Assembly: GCA_015847255.1 (NCBI GenBank)
Contig: JADLZK010005494.1
Location: 1-64,000, forward strand
DNA length: 64,000 nt
Direction of reading: 5' to 3'
DNA from: Hyparrhenia diplandra
Lineage: Eukaryota; Streptophyta; Magnoliopsida; Poales; Poaceae
A model generated the notes under the pieces. That model saw only the letters and a list, made by a program, of their open reading frames with translations, was not told where the DNA came from and did not search any database. This document shows positions 24,515 through 35,409 of the stretch, piece after piece. Position 1 is the stretch's first letter, and each line of letters opens with the position of its first letter. Made by a program: the position numbers and the translations under genes.

Positions 24515-26743
24515 TCTCTCCCCTTTTTCCGAACAGGCGTCCTCGCTACTGTGGTTTTGCACGGCCGCCGATTGTTGATGGGTGATCAGTAGCATGGTCC
24601 AAAGATTGTTGAATCCACGTGCAGAAGGGAATGAGCGGATGAAGATGAGGTTGGTAACCTTTAATCCGATGGGTGGAAGTCCGCAGCTCTCTTGTCCCAT
24701 AAGATTGCCAAGATGCCGTGAGGTGGTGATTGTTGTCGCCGAAGAAGAAGACTGGCCACCGATGGAAAGAAGCTATGTGGTGGCTTCTCCAACAACCAGC
24801 TGTTTGTCATGAAGATTGGCACTAATGGCGAAGTCGCCGGAGGGTGGACGCCAATCACTACAAGTGTTGTCCAAACTGGTGCCCTGCCGGAGCTTGTTGG
24901 TTCTCGCTATGTAGGGTAGCTCGCGGATCCGCTGATGTAGCAAGTTGAGGTGGAACGAGAGCTCTGAGATTGGCGCAGTATGGTCGATGAGGTAGGGGTT
25001 GATGTTGATGGCATGTACCTCTTTGTCGCCGGTGAAGCTCACAAGTCGAGGCTTGCTGAAGATGGAAGCGCCGAACCTTGGCTGAGGTGGATCGCCGTGC
25101 TCCCTCGTGGTAGGGCGCCTCCCCGCATTGCAGTCCACGGCTTGTTGGCGTAGTCAGACCGGACGATGTCGTTGAGGAACATGGGAGCCAACCGGGTTTG
25201 GCTCTAGAGTCGCCCCGGCTGCCATAGTCGAGTAGTCGACGGGGCGATGGTTGCTGGTGTTGCTGCTGATGGGTGATCCAAACCGAAAGTGAGGCACCAT
25301 GGTGCGGGTTCTCCGTTTCTCCCGTGGCAACCGCCTTGGTGATGCAGAGGAGCCAAAGAAAGAGGAGTGTCGCTTCTCATTAGGGTGGGCAGCAGTGTAC
25401 CTGATCTTCCGCTGGCGTGGTGCTGATGGTGTCGCCTTTGCTGGATCTGGAGCTTGCCTGATGGTGCTCTCCACCATTGTTGATATCGGAGGATGTCTAA
25501 AGTGTGTAGCGTGATTGTTGTCATTGTGGCGTCGGCGACTGAACGATCCATCGTCGCCGGTGACGCCTGGGGAGCGTGTGTTCTCATCTGTAGCAGCGCA
25601 TGGGGGGACATCCCTGTTGCCAGTGTCGCGGCAGCCGCGAAGTGGGGGCGGTGATGGTGAGCCGGTGTCATGGTTTCGGTGAGAGACGGCAATGGCGCCA
25701 TTATGGGGCGTTATCACCGTTGGCAGCGCCCTTTGGGCATCTCGTGTTTCCTCGACAGTATAGGTGTCCTGATGTCGCCCTGATGTTCAGGATGCTGGTG
25801 TTGAAGTCGCTGTCCTTGGAGTCGATGTTGTCGCTGGTCGCGATGGTGATGACGCAGGACGCCATGGTCGATGGTGGCGCCCTTTGGGAGAGGCGCTGTT
25901 GCCGTTGGTGCCCTTGGTGCCGGTGTCGCCCAGGATGTCGATGCCAGTGACGGCGATAAATGACGACGCTTAGCGACGCCGATGTCGACGCCGTGACGCC
26001 GCCTTGTCGCCTATAGTGACATTGACGTTCTCGATGTTCCTCGGCGTCGAGATGACATTGTTTGTGTTGTCAGAACTTATCCGACCGTTGCTGGAGTCTT
26101 CACGACGTTGTCCTAGTTGTGTAGGCTTTTGTCGAGCACCGGGTGGACGCGGTGGTGGCCTCTTTGTTCCGACCGATCTAGACCACGATAGAGGGCATCC
26201 CGGGGTAGACGTATCGTTGGTTGTAGCATCATCGATCTTTGAGGGGTGACGTAGACGACGCCTGTGGGAGCGCGTCGCCGTCTGCGGGCGCCTATGGCTG
26301 GGGGGCCGATGGCAGAGATGACATCGAGGCGCCAGACGTCGGCGCCTTGGCCGCCGCTGCGTTGCACCGGCGCCACCAGGTCGTCGCGGGATGTTGAGGG
26401 CGGTGTTGTCGTCCGTTCGCGGTGGCGCCTGCTGCTTGCGTCGTCCTTGGTGGTCGTCGTAGCGGACTGTTCGAGCTTCCCGAGGGCGGTGAAGTTGGCG
26501 TGGATTTCCCTCACGAAATCAGCACACCCTCGCCCGGATCCCCGCCACGAGCTCGGCGATCTTGTGGCTGTCCATCGAGGATCTTATCGTTGGTGGTGGT
26601 CGGAAGCCGTCGGTGGTGGGAATCGTCCTGGTCTCCGGATACCGGTTGTCATGCGCCGGTTGGATTCCGGCGTGACACGTGGCTGCCGACGGCGTTAGGG
26701 GAGCGGCAGCAGGTCGGGGATAGTAATCAGCGTGATGACGAGA

Positions 26744-27212
26744 TGTCATTAGCCGATGAAGAACGACGAGGTAGAAGACGACGAAGATGACGTGTAGCGG
26801 CTTCAGGCGGCAACGAGAGGGAAGGTGCGCGCGGCCGGCTTGGCGGGCGGGCGGCGGCGTGCGGGCGGGCGGCGGCGGCGCTAGCACACGAGGGGTTAGG
26901 TTGGAGAGCTGAAGATAGAAGCTGTTTGGGGAGCTACCCTTTAATTATTTTTCGCTTAAGATTTAACCGATTACACGCCTTTGTATTTATAGTCCGAGGG
27001 AGACTTGCACGCTAAAAATATCTAGGAGGTTTCTTATAGATTGAATACCTCTTGACAAAGCAACCTATTTCTTTCCTAAATATTTATTCCATAATATTTA
27101 TTTTTAGAAAAAGATTGGATGATGATGGTGACATGCAGCGGCGGCCGGCCCTAGGGCGGCTTCCCGCTCGCGCGGGACGGTTGCCCCATGGGCCTCCGTT
27201 TTAGTCATGACA
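26744..27212 (-). repeat. LTR copy (right, promoter side) of the 24.0-27.2 kb element
   Basis: Second copy of the repeat. In minus orientation it is the 5' LTR: it starts TGTCATGAC at 27212, carries the TATA box near 26985 and runs to about 26744. Similarity to the left copy may extend a few tens of bases beyond 26744 toward 26703. Confidence 0.65.
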
Positions 27213-27700
27213 CTCGTATTATTGAGGAACTTTGCCCCCTCCTCGAGTATTTGTCACAATCCGGTACTGCGTGTATGTACACAACTTCTAGCAATTAAGT
27301 TTGGATGTAGAAATGCAAAATGCACATAGATATCGAAAGACAAGAAACTCTTTTAAAAAGAACTCATAATAACTCAATTAGAAAAAGGTCAAACAATTTT
27401 GGTAGGGAGACCGACTAAAAAGATACATCTTAAGTATAATAAATGTTGATGAGGTAAGCACACTGCTAAAGTGCTAAGTACTCCGTGCTTGTAGCCTTGT
27501 ACTACGGAGTGACAGTGTATCAGACTTCCCACTCAAACGACTTGTCACATTACGAGGAATTGGAGTGAGACGATCGTCCATCGCTATCCTCGTGTTCTTG
27601 TTGAAACGAAACACTTAACTGATTTCTAACAGCTGCAGGTCACGTTGCTCGGGCGCAGCCCTATCAGATAGGGTGCTCTAATTAATTCAAGAAGCGCCCG
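27213..27700. other. Intergenic, downstream of the SAUR gene
   Basis: AT-rich, no recognised coding or repeat. It contains the 3' flank of the SAUR gene, which reads toward it. Confidence 0.5.
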
Positions 27701-27706
27701 GCGGGC

Positions 27707-28156
27707 TCATCGATCCTCTGGAAACCTCTGCACGGGCGCACCTCCTTTCATGAAGAAGCTCCACGCCGGCGACGGCGACAGAGGTGCAACTGCGGCGCCG
27801 CGTGCTACGTCCTCGTCCTCCTGATGATCGTCCCGCTCCACCTCCGACATCACCCGCAGGAATTCGTCGACGGCGCACGGCAGCAGCAGCGGCTCCGCCG
27901 CCGGGCGCGGGAACCCGTACTCGGCCTCCGCCTCGTCGAGCAGCGCCCTGAACAGCGGGTGGTTGGCGCGCTCGACGCGCACCGCGAACTCCCTCTCCGG
28001 GCCGACCAGCACCACGAAGCACCCCGGTGGCGTCGTCGTCGGCCACCGGCCACCGACGGACGAGCACCGCTCCATGGTCTTGGCCAGGAAGCCCTTCTTC
28101 TCCGCCCGAAGATGCAGAGACGTGGTACTCATGCTTCTGCGAATGTACTTCTCCAT
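27707..28156 (-). CDS. SAUR family auxin-responsive protein
   Basis: Intact intronless reading frame of 149 residues. The SAUR core spans residues 43-108, with PPGCFVVLVGPEREFAVRV, then NHPLFRALLDEAEAEYGF, then PLLLPCAVDEFLRVMSEVE. SAURs are small auxin-induced proteins; characterised members bind and inhibit PP2C.D phosphatases and so raise plasma-membrane H+-ATPase activity and cell expansion. The N-terminus (MEKYIRRSMS) and acidic tail (HQEDEDVARG) are variable parts. The ATG at 28156 was preferred over one 36 codons upstream because the upstream extension lacks similarity and runs into the TATA region. One arginine seems short in the PERER motif of typical members. Lack of introns and about 150 residues fit the family. 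This is the only recognised gene in the window without a frame break. Confidence 0.9.
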   Translation of the reverse strand: MEKYIRRSMSTTSLHLRAEKKGFLAKTMERCSSVGGRWPTTTPPGCFVVLVGPEREFAVRVERANHPLFRALLDEAEAEYGFPRPAAEPLLLPCAVDEFLRVMSEVERDDHQEDEDVARGAAVAPLSPSPAWSFFMKGGAPVQRFPEDR

Positions 28157-28242
28157 TGTTGTGATCTGTGTATTGCCGCGGAAACACACTGTACCTCTCG
28201 CAGAATGCACCATGAAACTGAAGCTAGGGCATGCTAGGAGGG

Positions 28243-28250
28243 CTATATAG
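28243..28250 (-). promoter_or_regulatory. TATA box of the SAUR gene
   Basis: TATATAG on the minus strand, 90 bases upstream of the chosen ATG, giving an expected leader of about 55-65 bases. No canonical TGTCTC auxin element was spotted in the nearby upstream sequence. Confidence 0.6.
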
Positions 28251-29557
28251 CTTGGAAATTTCATGGTCTTGATTCAAGCCAGAACCAACTGGTTGTTTCA
28301 TATTCGGCCCTGTAGTATAAAAAAATTTAAAATGCATACGATGGCCTTGTTTTTCTCCATTTCAAATTTAAAAGCTTGACTTGGTACGTACCCGAGGGCT
28401 ACATACGACCATTCTTTGCTTTTTCAATTCCCCGCGAAGATATCGTATTACATCAGAGGCGGGTTCAAAAATCAAGTGGCACCAATGAGGATCAGATCGA
28501 ACACGAGCGCTGCGCCGAAGCCATACAGTAATGGACGAAAGTATCCTTTGGAGGCATTTTTCGGATCTCCCACCATCTCCCCAGCTCGTGAAGCTCACTG
28601 GCGAGCGATTTTACCTCCGTTGTATTAGGAGGCCAGATTGGATCAGGATTGGAGTGCCAAACTTGACCGATTCTCTCGTCCTTTGGTTTGTTTGACTCAC
28701 AAACGACCTATCTCGAGGCAGATCAAGGTTTCTATATATAAAAGCATAGTGTAGATGCATGAAGACTCGCATATTCATTTTTTTTTCCGATCACACGAAA
28801 GGTTTGTGTGTCTTTGATTAAGATGGAGAAAAAGTTCACTGCAACATGCCTTAACGACATTCTAGGTGGTTAATACTATAGAATTCCTTCGTCCTAGTGT
28901 AATGCATGTTGTGCTATTACACAGATCAAGCAAATTGTGATGCCCGGTTAGGAGACCTATGCCCGGGCTACCGAACGGAAGCAGCACGCCTGCATATTGG
29001 AGTAACCGTGGAACATTTCATCGTACGTCTTATGGCTGACGTCAACGGAGACGGCAACTGGCGCTTACAAAGTTCTCACACCGTGCTTGAAAGCCAGCGG
29101 GATGTATTATATGAGACATGCTCTACACCGTTATCCGCTTGCTTCCCGGCAGGATTCGGGAACGCGGGGTGAGGCGGGGTGAGCTTATCCTCTATAGGTA
29201 GTTCCATGAGAGACAACTGCATCGGTTTTGCGATTCGCTCGGTGAAGCGCTTGAGTCATCTCTCGGCCGATGCCTGGATCGTGGTGTGTCCCAGGCTGGT
29301 ATGCTGAAACTCCTTCATGCGAGGTCCTGAACAAAATATACCTTCTAAAACGAGAAAAAACTTTCTCTAGAAAGAGAGAACCAGTTGATGAAATATGTAA
29401 ACACAAATAGTAGGTATCCCAAGATGGTAGAGGCTGAAACTTTGTTGTATTATCTTCTTATTAGGCTAATCTTCCTATAGGCGGTGAATTGACCGTAGAC
29501 ATCGATTGCCGTTAATACTAGATCCATGCATGTGTATTACATTATTATTACAGCTTT

Positions 29558-29668
29558 GGTTATTTGTACATGTGAAGCTTTAGAAGACTTTGACTTCTAA
29601 TTGACTAGCTCCGGGCGGTTATTTGTGTGAAGCTTTAGAAGACTTTGACTTCTTTGACTAGCTCCTTC
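29558..29668. repeat. Imperfect tandem duplication, about 60 bp
   Basis: GGTTATTTGTACATGTGAAGC followed by TTTAGAAGACTTTGACTTCTAATTGACTAGCTCC-like sequence is repeated directly as a second copy from about 29618, with small indels (ACAT and AAT missing). No function inferred. Confidence 0.75.
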
Positions 29669-32121
29669 AAAGTCACCGAGAGTATCCTTTTTAGAAAATC
29701 GTGCTGCTGTCTCGCCAATCAGTAAATAAAGAACGTTTGTTTTAAAAATTAAGTAAAAACATGAACACTAGAGGTATATATGGTGGACATATTGCAACAC
29801 AGGTAATCTAACCAACTAAAAATTTCAATTTATATTGCAATATATGTATTTATACTTTTATAGATGTACTATATGTTGAATAATATTAGGAAACATATTT
29901 TTCCAGAAAAAAAATACATACCATTTTAAAAGTGCCTGAACTAAAAAGAAATGGAGAGAAGTTTAGACACCGGCTCCACAAAACCCCAGAATGATTTTTA
30001 ATTATCGTGACTTGAGTGAGAACAAGTCAACAAATCTAATAATCAAACAGCGCACAACTCCATAGACGTCGGAGATCACCATTACTTTTCCAGAGATACA
30101 AGACATCGACATTTTACTAATCTGACTATCTGACCGTTTGAGATCATCATTTCTGTTCCTCACCACAAATGCAGGGCTAGTTTCATGCTATGTTTGGCCT
30201 TGATGCAAACCAATCCAAACTTCAACTTAACAAATGTTCTTCCAAGTCCTTAAGCTGAAGTTGTCATTATCAAAGATGACTCTATCTCTCATTTTCAAAT
30301 TATCCAGCAATCAGATGCCATCAGTTCTCTGAAAATAGGGCTACCGAAGGAAGTTTTGGCCTCAATCACCATGCCCACAGGTGATAGGTGCAATGTTTAA
30401 CGCTTCAATCACAGAATACTGTGGGCATTCCAACAAGAGAAAGGTTGAAGGGCCACTCGAAGAAAAGGGGAAGCATGTTTCTTAACAACCAAGACAGTTA
30501 TATATAATCTTCTAGCACCTTTTCTTTTCTCCTCATGAGGTTTTTGGTGTTAAGTCTATCTCTAAACCGTAACAAATAAAAGAAGAATTTGTGCTTTTCA
30601 AGATTGCAAGAAGATCATAGTGAAAAAAGAGGTTAAGCTTCTAGGGTACCTTGTGAGAGTAGGTTTTTCTTTTGTAGAGTAGCGGATTGTTTGCCAAAGC
30701 ATGTTTCCACTCATCCTCTAAGTGAAGTCGCCAAATTTTTTTTTTCTTGAATGATATCCTCCTGAGTGTCTAATTGATCTGAATCCTGGAAGGGAGGGAT
30801 AGGCTGAAGACTCTTTTCTATATGTGCTTCCAAGAAGGAGCTACTAACTCTCTTGGCTTGATAGCAAAAAGAATACAGCCAGGGGAAATGCTTTTCAAGG
30901 ATGCATTCCTCTAATTTTCATGCCAAAACATAAAAAAATTCCTGTGTTGGGAGTGTAGAGAGTCAAGAGCCTAAAGTGTTCAAAGAATCAAGAACCTAAA
31001 GTGTTTAGAAAGTTTGAGGACGTCCTTCCACCAAAAAAGAACGAAATGGGCTCCTACCAAGAGAAGCATCTGTGTTTCTATACAATTTTATCCAGGTTAA
31101 GGATACCCACATAAAATTTGCATGGTTTTAATATATATATTACATAAGTGCTTGAGGAACAACGTTGAGTTCTAAAACTGACTCCAACCGTTGGCGCTTA
31201 AAAAACAAAAATATGCATGCCGAAAGCGGCCGTTTTGTCGCGAAACCAGCCTCCAACGGCTGATGCATAGGGAAGGCGGCTTTGGCTCGAGGGCGAGTGG
31301 CAAACTTACGTCGCCTCTGCTCGCGAGGCAAACGGCAGTGGTGGGCTGCGGCGTTTTTGCGGTGGGCGAGGCGAGCCCGGCGGCGGCCTCCAGGATCCGG
31401 GCGCAGCTTGTGCTCCCCGTGGTCGCCCTGCATCCGCCGTCGCATGCATCCGCCCGGGCCGCTGGTGCCGTCAGTAGTGCGGGGGCCGCCGCCTCGTGCG
31501 GCCTTCCTGGCGCTCGCCCGGTGCGCTTCCGTCTGCTTGCTCTCGCTGCGCCGGGGAGTGCCGGAGACGCTGCCTCCGCCGCCGGGATCCGAGGAGGGTG
31601 CGACCTCCCAACCTCCTCGCCCGTTGATTGAGGAAGAAGAAGGGTGACAACGCAATTTGTTTCACTCTCGGGATTCTGATGTAAAGAGCCAGAGGTGTTT
31701 CTAGATATGGGCTTAGTTGATTTTGAAAGATCGAGTCCTTTTGTGCAAAAGTGTTCGGCATTTGCATCCTCTTCGTGAGGGCTGCTGTTGAGAGGCCTGA
31801 GCTATGCATGCTGGATACTTTACTATGCCGCACTCAAATCCTCCTATGCATCGTATGTTTGGGTAGTATCTTGTTGGAGACAGTCTAACATGCATGGGTC
31901 ACACGTGTCAATGTAACAGGGAATAATATAAGAAGTACAAGAAAAGACTAACATATGGGCCTGGATGTCGGGAAGCTAATGCTTACTTTGATGTGTATAG
32001 AAGGAGAAACAGTTTGGTCTCATGCCTCCTCAAACAGAGAATGGAATCAAAAGAACCCATTTGGTCTCATGCTCTTAGTTTATATATATAATAAAAAGAG
32101 TATAGCCCTGATTACTTTGTT

Positions 32122-32250
32122 GAGTACACAAGTAAACATAGACATTCACAACATGCATACACACTTACCCCCTATGAACTTTTTTTTTTTTGAGTACACG
32201 GTATGAACATAGACATACACAACACGCATACACTTATCCCTAAGAACATA
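32122..32250. repeat. Duplicated AACATAGACAT...CACAAC retroposon tail
   Basis: Two copies of GAGTACAC...AACATAGACAT..CACAAC.CGCATACAC are separated by a T run (32169-32181) followed by GAGTACACGG. TATGAAC occurs directly before the T run and again after GAGTACACGG, consistent with a poly(A)-tailed fragment inserted on the minus strand into an older copy of the same repeat. Confidence 0.5.
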
Positions 32251-32431
32251 CATACAAAGCCTACCCCTATATAAGCACCTAACAACGAAATCTAGGAAAA
32301 TGTAAATAATCATGCCAACTCGAGGGGACTTAAAGCAGGTGGATAGGTTCCACCATAGGAGATCTAATAACCAACTTAATTGTGATGAGTTTGCATATCG
32401 TTGTGATTACTTGACAATCCTATTACACATA

Positions 32432-32462
32432 CTAGGTGAATTCCTCACGAGTTGCTACGGTA
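32432..32462 (-). mobile_element. Helitron-type 3' terminus (diverged)
   Basis: On the minus strand the sequence ends GCAACTCGTGAGGAATTCACCTAG and is followed by T, matching the CTRR-T end rule of Helitrons. A degraded CCGTAGCAAC.CGTGAGG stem lies about 11 bases before it. The body would extend to higher coordinates; the TC-type 5' end was not found. Confidence 0.45.
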
Positions 32463-32523
32463 TGAGTCTTGTTTGCATGTAGATTATAATTGAAAATGCT
32501 AGTTGACCATAAATGTATTTGTT

Positions 32524-32640
32524 AGTAGAATGATGAGGTGGATAGTGTGCATGTTGAGAGAATTAGCTACTGAGGCTATTAGTGGAATGATAAGGTGGAT
32601 AGCTTGCATGTTGAAAGAATTAACTAGTGGGGTTTGTAGG
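32524..32640. repeat. Imperfect tandem duplication, about 58 bp
   Basis: GTAGAATGATGAGGTGGATAG...TGCATGTTGAGAGAATTAGCTA is repeated as GTGGAATGATAAGGTGGATAG...TGCATGTTGAAAGAATTAACTA. It lies about 300 bp upstream of the aldo-keto reductase start. Confidence 0.75.
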
Positions 32641-32832
32641 TGCAGTAGATTGGTCATATACGATGTAAGCTATTACGTTTAAGCATCTCACATAGGCAGT
32701 GACGTCAGCACAGGAACCACACCAAGTTTGATCTGTTGCGAGTCTAAAGTCCAAAGTCGCCGGACGGCGGCCGATCTGTTCCCTGACGCTTCAGGTTCAG
32801 GTCCCTAGTGTGAAGCCGGGCCCCGAACACAC

Positions 32833-32839
32833 TATAAAT
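32833..32839 (+). promoter_or_regulatory. TATA box of the aldo-keto reductase gene
   Basis: TATAAAT 112 bases upstream of the ATG at 32945, leaving room for a leader of about 80 bases. Confidence 0.55.
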
Positions 32840-32944
32840 TTATGGGATGAATACACCGATGTCACCGAACTTTCTAACGTCTCGACTGAATCGATTCGTC
32901 CACACTCCACAGCGGCAGCTCAAGCAGTAGAGCATCATTTCGCC

Positions 32945-35173
32945 ATGGCTGCTGCTCCGGTGGCGGTGCCGCGTATGAAGCTGGGCTCACAGGGGCTGGA
33001 GGTCTCGGCGCTGGGCCTCGGCTGCATGGGCATGTCCACCTACTACGGCCCGGCCAAGCCGGAGCCGGACATGATCGAGCTCATCCGCCACGCCGTGGCC
33101 GCCGGCGTCACCTTCCTCGACACCGCCGACAGCTACGGCCCGCACACCAATGAGCTCCTCGTCGGCAAGGTTATTTAGTACTAAAGCAGAACCAAGGTTT
33201 TGGTCGATTCCTTTCTTTGCATAACACTGAAGGAGAAGGTGCTTTGATGTGAGCAGGCGCTGCACGGCATGGTGAGGGAGAAGGTGGACATGGCCACCAA
33301 GTTCGGTGTCTTCCTTCGTCGACGGCAAGCCTGATTTCCGCGGTGATCCGGCGTACGTGCGGGCGGCATGCGAGGCCAGTCTCAAGCGGCTCGGGGTGGA
33401 TTGCATCGATCTATACTACCAGCACCGCATCGACACCAGGGTGCCAATCGAAGTCACGGTGAGCCGGCCTGCAGCCTGATTTATGGCAACAAACATTCAA
33501 GAACTTGCTACGCTCTTAGACTAGTGCATTATTTGCATAGTCTCATCAGATTATGCGATTTATTAGATCAAAAACAGGTTCTGTGAAATTATTTGAAAAA
33601 CAACAATCAAGCAAAAGCTAGTTTCTAGCCAAAAACTTTTTTTTTATTTTGACACTGAACACACAAATTATTTGGAAAAAAAAACAATCAAGCAAAAGCT
33701 AGTTTCTAGCCAAAAACTTTTTATTTTGACACTGAACACACATTTCTACTAATTCTAATCACCAGATACCAAAATTGGGAAAATAATGAGCTTCATCCAA
33801 ACTAACTGTTTCCCAAAATACATTTGAAAGGTCCATCGTTCATGTGTTCAAATTCAAAAAAAATTAATACATTATCACTTTCATTTCGTAAGATGCCTAT
33901 TGCACAAATGGTATATTTAATTACGAATGCAGCAGATTAGTAGGTTTGGCACCAGTATGTTTATCAAGACTGTGATCACTAAGGTTACTTTTTTCATTGC
34001 AGATTGGTGAGCTCAAGAAGTTAGTTGAGGAAGGAAAGATAAAATACATCGGGTTATCTGAAGCATCTGCATCAACAATTCGAAGAGCTCATGCAGTTCA
34101 TCCTATTACTGCGATTCAGCTGGAGTGGTCATTATGGTCTAGAGATGTGGAAGAAGACATAATTCCTACTTGCAGGTATTTTACAAACAAATCACTTGTT
34201 CGATTAAGGTTAATATATGTTCCTTCTAAAGTATTAGTCACCGTGACAATTCAGAGAACTTGGCATTGGAATCGTAACTTACAGCCCATTAGGCAGAGGT
34301 TTCTTCTCCAATGGGTCAAAACTGATTGACTCGCTATCAGAGCAGGATATCCGCAAGGTGAATTTTCGTGACTTCTATCTCAGCTTGTTTGTTTGGAAGC
34401 AAATTACTCATCGTTAACCTCTGGTTCTAACATTTTGTTGGACTAGGACAAGGAGTAATGCCATTACCGTTGTAACTCTGGACAAAAAATTCTTCCATTA
34501 GAAGCATAGCTAAAATATGTGGCGCTACATATGCATTTTTACCATTCCATTGATTACGGTGAACTACATATCTATTTATCTATTTACATATTTTCATCAT
34601 ATAGTTGCTCATTCATCTGTCCCATGTAAACAAAAATAAAACAGAGTGTATTATGATATTTTGTTTCCTTGCCCCTGCTTTGCTGTATCGTTGTAAACTC
34701 TTCTTACTAGAAAAGCATGCTCTATATGTTCTAAAAAAAAAATGGTATAATGGTGCCATTCATCTGCTTGTACAGAGGGAATATTTAGAATGTGATCACT
34801 TGCCTCTTCTTAATGAGAAGTTTATACTCCTGCAGAATATGCCTAGGTTTCAACCTGAGAATTTGGACAAGAACGTGCATATATTTGAGTGTGTTAATAA
34901 AATGGCAAAAGAAAAAGGATGCACACCGTCGCAGCTTGCACTGGCTTGGGTTCACCATCAAGGTAATGATGTGTGCCCCATACCTGGAACAACAAAAATA
35001 GAGAACTTCAATCAGAACGTGGGGGCACTATCGGTGAAGCTCACACCGGATGAGATGTCGAACTTGAGTCCTATGCTGCTGCAGATAATGTCCAGGAGAT
35101 CGACATCCCTCAAATCGCCTACACCTGGAAGAATTCTGAAACCCCTCCATTGTCATCCTGGAAAGCGGAGTAG
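32945..35173 (+). CDS. Aldo-keto reductase (IN2-2 / PCNT115 type), two one-base frame breaks
   Basis: Plant NADPH-dependent cytosolic aldo-keto reductase of the auxin-induced PCNT115/IN2-2 class; physiological substrate uncertain. Five exons with consensus splice sites: 32945-33169, 33257-33458, 34003-34175, 34255-34357, 34836-35173. The N-terminal strand KLGSQGLEVSALGLGCMGMS, FLDTADSYG, MATKFGV, DCIDLYYQH, IKYIGLSEAS, YSPLGRGFF and VCPIPGTTK are all present. The catalytic tetrad is visible: Asp and Tyr in FLDTADSY, Lys in ATKFG, His in YYQH. As printed, exon 2 has one extra base near 33311 and exon 5 lacks one near 35065. Allowing for these, exon lengths sum to 1,041 bases, 346 residues plus stop, the normal family length. 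Either a sequence error or very recent inactivation. Intron 2 carries a tandem duplication. Confidence 0.85.
33587..33745. repeat. Tandem duplication inside aldo-keto reductase intron 2
   Basis: Two adjacent copies of about 76 bases, each with AAATTATTTG, CAATCAAGCAAAAGCTAG, TTTCTAGCCAAAAAC and TTTTGACACTGAACACAC. They differ mainly in homopolymer lengths. Likely a recent slippage duplication. Confidence 0.85.
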
Positions 35174-35250
35174 CTACGTTAAGTTGTAGGAAAAGAAGAA
35201 ATTTTAAGAAGTAAATGGTTGTATCCATCCGGGATTTGGATTTATGTTTA

Positions 35251-35285
35251 CTAGGTGAATTTCCCAGCATGGCGTGGCTGCGGGC
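35251..35285 (-). mobile_element. Helitron-type 3' terminus (diverged)
   Basis: Minus-strand end reads GCTGGGAAATTCACCTAG followed by T, preceded by a GCCCGCAGCCACGCC segment matching the CCCGCAGCAACGC stem family seen at 48117-48146. It lies 78 bp past the aldo-keto reductase stop, so the presumed Helitron body extends right into the 35.3-37 kb GC-rich block. Confidence 0.45.
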
Positions 35286-35357
35286 ATGTAAAAATAATTT
35301 CAATCGTGTTAATAGAATGTAAAAAGTAATTTCATTAATAAACTAAGAAGAGGCATC

Positions 35358-35397
35358 ATGCTAATCTTGGATCTTAAATGCTAATCTTGGATCTTAA
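35358..35397. repeat. Perfect 20-bp tandem repeat
   Basis: ATGCTAATCTTGGATCTTAA occurs twice head to tail in the 3' flank of the aldo-keto reductase gene. Confidence 0.9.
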
Positions 35398-35409
35398 CTT
35401 CAAAGTAAC

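Larger units (their letters stand above)
24023..27212 (-). mobile_element. Two-LTR retroelement without recognised gag-pol
   Basis: Two related direct repeats of about 470-490 bp (24023-24514 and 26744-27212) bracket 2.2 kb. In minus orientation each begins TGTCATGA, and a good TATA box (CTATAAATAC) lies near 26985, which supports transcription on the minus strand. The interior is GC-rich with several overlapping open frames of 120-190 codons on both strands but no protease, reverse transcriptase, RNase H or integrase motif. No canonical Met-tRNA primer site was found beside the inner LTR edge, and flanking 5-bp duplications do not match. It is best read as a diverged non-autonomous LTR element; boundaries may be off by tens of bases. 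Confidence 0.58.
28260..32430. other. Long stretch without a recognised gene
   Basis: No known domain is recognised. 28900-29200 has moderately high GC and an 88-codon open frame without matches. 29900-31130 is AT-rich. 31190-31650 is a GC-rich block with open frames in five of six frames, most likely compositional or transposon-derived. 31900-32430 holds short retroposon-like repeats. The area may be old transposon sequence. Confidence 0.4.

Noticed and set aside
25154..26887. Several open frames of 120-190 codons between the two LTRs
   Set aside because: They overlap on both strands, lack retroelement motifs and look compositional; noted only as the interior of a non-autonomous element.
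31140..31655. Possible protein on the minus strand (171 codons)
   Set aside because: Gly, Arg and Pro-rich with no known motif and with equally long frames on the opposite strand; not called a gene.
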